Below are positions 56,296 to 64,000 of a stretch of DNA of 64,000 nucleotides, one piece after another. Numbering within the stretch: position 1 is the stretch's first letter; each line of letters starts with the position of its first letter. Made by a program: the position numbers and the translations under genes. The notes beneath the pieces were generated by a model. That model did no database searches. It was given only the letters and a program-made list of their open reading frames with translations, and was not told the origin of the DNA. The stretch is from Rhyacophila brunnea (taxonomy: Eukaryota > Arthropoda > Insecta > Trichoptera > Rhyacophilidae). The stretch spans positions 682,001 through 746,000 of the forward strand of contig JAGYXB010000612.1 of NCBI GenBank assembly GCA_022495005.1. The letters run 5' to 3'.

Positions 56296-56650
56296 ATAAT
56301 TACAAGATAAAAAGAACTTTTTATATACGTTTTTATATTTTCTGTTGAATCATAATATAAACTTGACCTGACTAGCTTAAACGATCAAAAAAAATTGTAC
56401 TTGTTAGAAATAAATAATACTGAAATGTCATTTTGACAATATGTCATTGATTTCCATAGTAACGCACGTATATATTAATAATTTAGTTGCTAAGACCCCA
56501 GACCCCTAGCAACCAATAATGGTGTCGAAATAACTTTTCATACACAACAGAATTAACTGAAAATGAATTCAATTCTACTTAAAGATGGCTAAAATTATTA
56601 AAAAAATGCATCTGCATCGTGTTCTGATATATTCTAAAAGTTTTAGATTT
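56296..56650. repeat. AATTACAAGATAAAAAGAAC family, copy 2
   Basis: Matches 14113-14613 in order; truncated at its 3' side. Confidence 0.65.
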
Positions 56651-56752
56651 TCTAATGCAGTCAATACCTTAATTATTATTGTAACACCCGATCGTTTCCG
56701 AATCCGTGTAGTCTTAACTTTAAATGGTAATTAGGATGTTGAGTATAAAAAT

Positions 56753-57230
56753 AAATAATTACAAGATAAAAAGAACTTTTTACATACAACGTTTCTAAAT
56801 TTTCTGTTGAATCATATAGACTTGACTTGACTAGAAATGTCATTTAAGATAAACAAATATAGAATACTGAAATTTCATATTGATTTCCATAGTAACGAAC
56901 GTACATATTAATAATTTAGTTGCTAGGACCCCAGACCCCTAGCAACAAATAATAGTGAATTGGATTACGGATTTCTTCGGAAATAACTTTTCATAGAAAA
57001 CAGAATTAACTGAAAATGAATTCAATTCTTCTTAAAGATGGTTGAAAGTATTAAAAAATGCATCTGCATCGTGTTCTGATATATTCTAAAAGTTTCAAAT
57101 GTCTGGCTAGTCGGGAAGTGAGTTAAAAATCGATTGCAATATTTGTACTGGACAAAGAACCACCGGACAACAAAACCACCGAATAAAATAATAATGCGAG
57201 CTAAAAAAAACGTTGTAACGTTGTAAAATG
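56753..57230. repeat. AATTACAAGATAAAAAGAAC family, copy 3
   Basis: Direct neighbour of copy 2 in the same orientation, about 100 bp apart. It runs to GCGAGCTAAAAAAAACG. Confidence 0.65.
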
Positions 57231-57769
57231 AAACTCTGGGTTTCTAACATTAAATTTATTTTAGAAAAAAATCTTTCGTTACAACCACTGAGTCCTGAAG
57301 TGGGGAAAAACATATCAACTACTTAATCTTCGAACCAGCTAACTGCACTTTTGACCAAAAATGAGATTTGTTATAAAGTATGTTTTCTATGCTCACACAA
57401 AATTTTAAACTTCTAAACATATAAATAAATGCGTTATCGTTCTTCAAACAAATCCCCCAACTGCAGGTGCCAACTTTCCAATTTCTTAAATGGAACAACT
57501 CCGCTTTTTATATGAAGTTTCTTTATTATAAAAGGTAAGCTAAAATAGTGTATTAATTCATAATGCAGCTTAGCTTATTTGTAATAAAAAATCCAATTTT
57601 TGGAGTTGTTAAATTTTGCGCGATAGTTAAATTATTAAGTTTTTTATCCTTCCTGAACAATTTTCCCAAATTTCCGGTTCAGAAGCCGGTATGTAGATTA
57701 AGCAGTCGATATTGAAAATAAAATAATGTGATTGTTGCCATACATGGGATATTATAGCGTATAAGCAGT
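57231..57769. other. Downstream flank of gene E
   Basis: AT-rich; holds the 3' UTR of gene E. No other gene. Confidence 0.4.
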
Positions 57770-60700
57770 TCATGAAAACACAATTCCCTTTTTGGCAAAC
57801 TTTTCTTTTATAGTTGACGGCTTAGGCCAAAGCAGTATCGTTGCGAAGCAAACTGAAATTGTAAAAAAAACATCACGTTAATGAAATCGGTTATATAAAT
57901 ATTTTTAATGGACAAATATAATAAATGAGTTACAATTTATATTTCAAGAGTTAAAGCGAAAGCTCTGCTCACTAGACGTATCTAGCGGAAGAAATACTAA
58001 ACTTGCAAAAACATGAAGAATAATATATTTAAAATCAAAGATAAACTTATAATTTAAAGAAACATTATATATTAATGTGCTTTCATTAAGGATATAATCA
58101 TATTAATATTTTATGATTTTGTTTACGAATAAAATCAAGTTTTCTTTGAAGTGTGAAAAAATATTTGAATAATTCGAAGTTTCAGTGTATTTCATAATTA
58201 ATTTAAAAAACATCGATTTTTCTATAAAAAAAATAATATGTAATAACTTGAGCTTCATATTTTTTGTAACCAAGCCGAATCTATGATTTACTTACTCAGG
58301 CCTTCTACTCCAAATACGATGAAAGTATTGGAACAGCTGTTCATCAGCATGATGCCAGCGACGTTCGACCCAATCACTGCTCCAAGGCGACCGCACATCA
58401 ATGATATGCACATCGCCATTCCTCTGTGAAAGAAAGAATAAGAAACAAAAACTAGTTAGAAAGACTTCATAAACTCTACAATCTCCGTTGCTAACCGTTA
58501 AAAGCCGGTTTTGGCCTAATTCTCAGAGGGAGGTCAATTTAGTTGATATTATAGCGCCAGTACACGTGCATGGATTTACTGGCAGCAACAGTGTTTTAAA
58601 CTATCGTGACATTAACTGTTTCCACGTAAAAGTGCTGACTGTCTTTCCAATTTGTTCTTTAGGAGTGAGCGAGACGCGATGTTGTCATTGTATGGTACTA
58701 TTTTGTACTATTTGACAGGTAGTGACAATCGGTCAACCTGGAAAATGTATAAAAGGGACGCGCACCTCGCGCCCTTTGTCTAATATTTCTAAATCATTCT
58801 CACGCGTATATCTTGTTTGCTGTATATGTACTCGAATTTCCGTTGAATAAACTTTAATGTTTTAACTTCCCTGAAAGCATATTATTTCCTGATCATCTTC
58901 TCGCCATCTAGTCCAAATACATCCTTAAAGGTAAATCACCCGACAATTACCATCAAGACGACGGTATTTAAACGTAACAGCTGTGAATACTACTCAGGAG
59001 ATGTACAGAAGTCCAGTCTTTGGTATGGAGACGAAGGAAGGATAACACCATCAAACCACATCAGGTTCCTGTCAACACAATATACCTGTTTCCTTTGCCT
59101 TCATACCTGAAGGACATAACAGTACCTAGGTCGCACTTTCTGTCTCGTTTATTACCCTTTGACATGATATATTACTAGCTGAAATATCCGGCTTCGCACG
59201 ATGTCACTTCATTGATTGTTATACATTCATCTTTCTAACAAAACAATTATAATTACAATCTGCATTATTAAAATACTTGTTATACAACATGTAAACAATA
59301 AAATAATTATTCTGACAGCCAAGGCAGTCAAACAAAAGAAATTAAAATCGAATCCAAAATATTCCAAATTTTGAATTGGAATTGGGAGGAAAAGTATTTT
59401 TTACAAACATCGTATTTTTTAATATGGTAATACCCACGATGGCCGAGTGGCTGAAATGCCGGCCTATAGAGTCGAGGGTCCCAGGTTCGAATCCTGGGTC
59501 TGGCTAGTACACATATTGTTTTTCAATTTGTGTATGAGTCAGAGTATGGACCTAATAGGTTGAGCAAGTGGCTGACATCCATTTCTCGTAAAAAAAAACA
59601 AAAATCTGTCAATACAAACCTCCACTCTGTGGTGGCCCATATGATCCTATTAGGATCGGACATGGCCGAAAGAAAATATACCCCGTTTACACGTGCATGG
59701 ATGTATTGTGCATAGGAAGAAAATGTATGGGGAAATATATTGTATTATCCTGCAGTTGGCAAGATTGCGTGCATAAATCAAACAAGATTGGAAGATTCCA
59801 AATTGTGATGATTTATTGCGCGCAAGTAAGATTATTTTCGATCTGCGCCTGCGCAGTAGAGCGATAGAGAGCGAGATAGCGATGGAGACATGCCGGTAAA
59901 AAAACGAACTACTCATTTTGAGCTCCGATTTAATTAAACAGTAGTATAAAATGACAACCTTGCGTCTCGCATACTCTTGAAGAATGAGATTAAAGAGACA
60001 ATCAGCACTTTTACGTCTAAACAGTTATTGATATGACAGTTTAAAATAAGCACAATTGCCGACAGTAATTCCATGCATGTGTACAGGCGCTATAAATGTC
60101 AGTTGAGGCCAATTATAAAAACGAAATTAAGCAACAGATTTTGACGATTGTATTATATTTTGTTGATTATTATAATTATAACTGATTGACTCTCCTTTTC
60201 ATTGTTTGTAGGTCGAGCATTAAATTTAGAGCACTGATAGATCCATATTACAGTATTACTTAATTCATCTGGGTCATTTATCAACGTAGAACCATTCACC
60301 TGAGCTTTGTTGGAAACAAATCTACTGATACGGCCGTTATCACTGATCCTCCACTTCCTGAACACATCAGGAGCACCAGTAATATTATGATGAGATAGTC
60401 ATTCGCCGCCCAATACAGCCCAAGTGTGCAAAATGCTGGCATACCCAGTAAAAAGGCTGAAAATCGAAACATAAATCAAATCATAACATAATCGAAACAT
60501 AAAAGAAAAAAAAGTAAACATATTATTAGATTTATGTAACTAACACGTTTTTAAAAAGATAGGTAGATAAATAATTACAAGATAAAAAGAACTTTTTAAA
60601 TACAATGTTTTTAATTTTTCTGTTGAATCATCATGTTCAATATGCTCAAACTTGTACTTAAATTAAATAAAAAACAAACAAATATAGAATACTGAAATGT

Positions 60701-62783
60701 CATTTTGATTTCCATAGTAACGCACGTATATATTATTAATTTAGTTGCTAGGACCACCCAGTTAGCAACCAGTAATAGTGGATTGGATTACGGATTTCTT
60801 CCGAAATAACTTTTCATACAAAACAGAATTAACTGAAAATGAATTCAATTCTACTTAAAGATGGCTAAAAGTATTAAAATAATGCATTGGCATCGTGTTC
60901 TGATATATTCTAATAGTTTCAAATGTCTAGCTAGTCGGGAATTTAGTTAAAAATCGATTGCAAGATTTGAACTGGACAAACAACCACCGGACAAACAAGA
61001 ATACGAGCTAATAAAAACGTTGTAAAATGTACACGAAACTGCTTTGGACAAAACGTAAAACAATCCATAAAAATGCCATTATGAAAACAAAACAAACATT
61101 TAAGAAAATCATGTTTTTGATGTGGCGTGCAATCATCGCGTGTATGCTACCTCTGGTCATGTATCAGTGACGTCCCTTGGGGACAGGCAGGTCATACGTC
61201 GCGTATGGGCAACACATTATAAACAAAGGGAGACAAGGCAAGTTACCAAGGTCCACGACTTTTCAGCGTTGGGGATATGTCCGCCGAATCCAGGTTCAGT
61301 GGCGAAGAGGCGCTGTGTTCTTAGATATGTGTTCTGAATTCCACAATAGGGTGCAATAATTACGTACCCTTGTAGTATAGCAACACGGATTCAATCGCCG
61401 TAGACGCCCCCTTCTCATTCTGTAGTTTGTAGCAATTCTTCTTCTTCTTTCATCCCGTCAACCAATATTGGTGCACAGGGCAAGCACAAGTCCACGCCAC
61501 TTCCCTCGATCCATCACCAACTCGCTTTTTATCGCTTTTGTAGCACCGCTGCAGGGTGAGGGAGGACCGGCCACGACAACGAAGCCCTTGAGGCTGTGCT
61601 ACAAGGGTAATAGGTAGTACAACAATGATTTACGCGCTGCAGGTCCCAGGTCCACATGGCGGAAGGCGCAGGATGTTGTATCGAATAAAAGAAAGTAGCG
61701 CCATCCTGTATTCCGATACTGGAGAGTGATTGGATGAAGTAGTCATATAATGTAGGAAGAAACTGTGTGCATGTACAATAATTATGGACACCGTGTACCT
61801 ACAATAATTAATTTAGGATCCGACAAAAAAATGATAGTCATAAAACTTACCAAGAATCACTTTCTTCCCAATTATATTTATAATTGTCCCAATAATGGCA
61901 TAGCATGCGCAAAAAATGACACCCATTACTAAACCAATTTGGAATATTAGCACTGGAGTGTGCGATTGACATGTTTCACCGGAAATCATAGTTGAATTCT
62001 GCAAAATGTAAGAGTATTGGTACTTATTTAATTGGTTATATATCCATGTTGAGAGGAATTTGATTATATTGCCAAAATTGGCATTTACTATACTGAAAAG
62101 CATGGCCTCCACATCTTGAAGCGGGCCCTCAGGCCAGGACCTTTGGTGGGCCCCCTATCTATCACTAAAGTTAACGGCAGTTTGACGGTATGTAGGTATC
62201 GTGGTTAGGTGAGGTGGGCTGTCGAGATTCGATATAAATATAGCACACTACACTTTGTCAGTCATAGTTATCTGTTTTCATTGAACTAAGAAAACGAATT
62301 GAATTTGGAATTCGTTAGTTTTTTTAAATTCAATTATAAACTGCCGAGACCAAATCGGACAAAAATAATTCACACTTATATTGGATCTTCACAGCCTACC
62401 TCCACACTTCGCTAGCATTTTCCAAAAGGTGTTGAAGATACAATTCAGTGTATTTTTGTATATTTTAATACATAGGTAGGTACATCTTCTTGTTATGGTC
62501 GCGATAATACGTACTGTCAGCAGTAAATACATGCACGTATAAACAGGGTAAGTATTACGATAAATAATTACTGTTGTAATTTATTTTATATTACTTAGTG
62601 ATGTTTTATTATACACAATCCAAATATAGTAAAAAATTCTTTACCATTTCTGAATCGGTATTTTCAGTTATCGCGGTGTTAAAACCATCAGCCATTATTT
62701 CACAAACAGTAGCAGGTTCGCCGCTTGCCCTGCTTTGTAGATTATTTAGCATGGCTGGAAACCATAAGTAAAAACTATTGGAT
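57770..62783 (-). CDS. SV2-like major facilitator transporter, 3' half, five exons
   Basis: Member of the synaptic vesicle glycoprotein 2-like branch of the sugar transporter/MFS family; substrate unknown. Exons: 62783-62645, 61998-61851, 60456-60300, 58423-58296, 57852-57770, with GT-AG borders and fully compatible phases, ending at TGA 57770. Visible are SNSFYLWFPAMLNNL (TM7 and its WFP motif), CEIM in the lumenal loop, NSTMISGETCQSHTPV and a following TM8, AFLLGMPAFCTLGLYW (TM9), SGSGGSVITAVSVDLFPTKL (TM10 with the diagnostic DLFPTxLR), RGMAMCISLMCGRLGAVIGS (TM11), and a last exon with TM12 and a short tail KEKFAKKGIVFS. This is the second half of a usual protein of about 500 aa. Exons for TM1-6 were not found up to the window edge. 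Introns contain a SINE, dispersed repeats and an LTR-like piece. Confidence 0.88.
58640..58980 (+). other. Possible solo LTR in intron of gene E
   Basis: GTATAAAAGGGACGCGC near 58749, GAATAAACTTTAATG near 58844, and TGTTG (58680) to TAACA (58979) resemble the layout of an LTR of about 300 bp. No target duplication was seen, so this is tentative. Confidence 0.3.
59432..59669 (+). mobile_element. tRNA-derived SINE, copy 5
   Basis: Head ACCCACGATGGCCGAGTGGC (A box), B box GGTTCGAATCC near 59485, body ACCTAATAGGTTGAGCAAGT, tail TTAGGATCGGACATGGCC. Intact layout of about 235 bp. Confidence 0.88.
59678..60090. mobile_element. MITE with CCGTTTACACGTGCATGG termini
   Basis: ACACGTGCATGG at the left and CCATGCATGTGTACAGGCGC at the right are inverted. 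Related ends occur at about 58552 and 62525. The duplication is TA or TATA; the class is uncertain. Confidence 0.5.
60569..61028. repeat. AATTACAAGATAAAAAGAAC family, copy 4
   Basis: Full-order match to the 14113 copy, in an intron of gene E. Confidence 0.65.
61168..61850. repeat. CAGTGACGTCC-family fragment and a possible LINE tail
   Basis: CAGTGACGTCCCTTGGGG starts at about 61168. At 61437-61530 the minus strand reads LVMDRGKWRGLVLALC and ends in GAAGAAGAAG, resembling an RTE-like C-terminus. Both are fragmentary. Confidence 0.35.
62100..62420. mobile_element. Fragments of CATGGCCCC and palindromic hAT MITEs
   Basis: 62101-62185 (GCATGGCCTCCACATC, GGGCCCTCAGG) is a half copy of the CATGGCCCC family. 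62210-62415 resembles a shortened copy of the 17180-17683 MITE (TTTGTCAGTCATAGTTA, AGCCTACCTCCAC). Confidence 0.5.
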
Positions 62784-62789
62784 CTGAAA

Positions 62790-63860
62790 TATACACAATA
62801 ATAATATTAACTACAAAAGTTAAAGAAATAGTTTTATCGAATGAATGTTTTTTACTATAAACATAGATTATTTTTTTTATTTCTAAGAGTTTATCTGATG
62901 CAAACGATCTTTGCTGCAGGTCAAGGCCTGAACAAAAACGATGCATAAGTGTGAATGATAAAGTATTCGGCACCCTTATAATCTCTGCGATACGCTAGAA
63001 TAAGATAAAAGATTTACAGATGTGTGAGATGATTTGCTATGGTGTCGCCGCCAAATCTTTGTTTGTTGCTTATTAAGCGTCGACACCTGCGAGCGTGTGT
63101 TGCTAAAATTGATATTTTTTGTGTGAAACATAAAGTCAGCGGTAAATATTTTTATATAGTATATATAGTTAATTAAATATAAAAGATGGTTATGTGTGTT
63201 GTATTAAAGTGGGTAGCCGTACTGATAAGCAAGAAGGTGGTATTACGTTTCATAGGTAGGTTGATACATGTTCGTGATAATTTATTTGTATATTATTATA
63301 TATTTTAATATCAGTGACCTAGTGTTTCTGTAAAATAACTTAAATTGTGGATATCTTTACCCAATGGTTGCATTTTGACCGCTTAAAAATACTATATAAC
63401 GTAAAAAAAAGAAAATTATATTTTAATTCTGAGCGTCTAGTGCGAGCAGTAGCGAAATGGTCTATGGTTTCAAACATTTGTATACGAATGCTTTCGCCCT
63501 CCCACAAACCAAACGCATGGCACGCAACTTCATTTAGCAATGCAAAAGGTGGCGTCTAGATATATCTATAGTCTAAGGTGCAGGTTTAAAATGTAGGTAT
63601 ACGTCAACGAACAGCATTTGAAACCAAATACATCCTAACGTATCTCTTGTGTCTTTTATGGCATGGGCCAAATCTACGATATCTAAGTATCTCGTTGGAC
63701 CAGAGCCTAACCTTCAAATCCAATTTGAATAAGATACAAGAGAAATCATTATATTAAAAAAATATTATTCAAAAACTAGCAGAGGTTATGTGATATACCT
63801 ACATAATCCTCGCAAAGCTTTGCTTGCCCTATTTTACTGGGTAACCGAATACTTTACCCA
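62790..63860. other. Window end, upstream of the visible gene E exons
   Basis: A minus-strand stretch at about 62821-62950 (QQRSFASDKLLEIKKIIYVY) could belong to the loop before TM7 of gene E, but the intron left would be only about 30 nt, so I do not call it an exon. Nothing else was recognised. Confidence 0.3.
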
Positions 63861-63861
63861 A

Positions 63862-64000
63862 TGACGTCCCGTAGGGGTAGGCAGATTGAGCGTCGCTTTG
63901 GGGGCTGCAGTTACTCGAAGGGCGGCAAATCGAGGAGAATCATTTGGGATACATAGAAATAGCTACCTAAACGTAGTCATAACGAAAACACCTTTCCATT
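63862..64000. mobile_element. CAGTGACGTCC-family hAT MITE, cut by the window edge
   Basis: ATGACGTCCCGTAGGGGTAG, then GCAGTTACTCGAAGGGCGGC, as in 46929-47299. The other end is outside the window. Confidence 0.65.

Noticed and set aside
59530..59715. 61-codon frame on the plus strand
   Set aside because: It lies within the body of the SINE.
62821..62950. Additional exon of the SV2-like transporter
   Set aside because: The implied intron would be about 30 nt, and the peptide match is weak.

Overview
The window is AT-rich, intron-rich nuclear DNA of an insect. Four genes of the insect gustatory receptor family (7tm_7), short interstitial TTAGG/CCTAA repeats, and dense hAT, mariner and non-LTR debris all point that way. 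I cannot assign the order from sequence alone. There are no bacterial-type operons, no CRISPR array and no rRNA genes.

Genes, all on the minus strand: (A) a divergent gustatory receptor, 15812 to 8085, four exons, with a reading-phase break between exons 1 and 2; (B) 31229 to 22313, (C) 39456 to 33453 and (D) 51352 to 43614, three closely related, apparently intact gustatory receptors. B, C and D share one gene structure: a long exon 1 of about 930 nt, then exons of 81, 160 and about 158 nt with identical phases. Splicing by eye gives 443, 445 and 441 aa. (E) is the 3' half of an SV2-like major facilitator transporter, 62783 to 57770, five exons, with its 5' exons not found or outside the window. 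A-D form a head-to-tail cluster produced by tandem duplication; B-D are the youngest copies and still share intron sequence.

Almost all remaining sequence is transposable elements or unrecognised AT-rich DNA. hAT-type elements with 8-bp target site duplications dominate, in at least eight families, and are often nested. Other elements are one nearly intact mariner transposase, a broken second mariner, several 5'-truncated non-LTR retrotransposons (one with a 5' inversion), a tRNA-derived SINE family with five copies, PIF/Harbinger-like MITEs with TAA duplications, a palindromic TTAA element, and an LTR-element relic with a tRNA-Trp primer binding site.

Region by region: 1-7370 repeats and a LINE tail; 7381-15812 gene A with hAT, mariner and LINE insertions in its introns; 16-21 kb intergenic repeats; 22.3-31.2 kb gene B, whose first intron carries an antisense LINE; 32-39.5 kb nested MITEs and gene C; 40-43 kb hAT MITEs; 43.6-51.4 kb gene D; 51.5-57.7 kb repeats and a GC-rich insert; 57.8-62.8 kb gene E; 62.8-64 kb no recognisable gene. 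I found no evidence of a wholly new biological system. The strongest leads are the receptor array itself, a conserved intronic block carrying a YY1/Pho-like motif in genes B-D, and a hAT insertion beside a splice donor in gene A.
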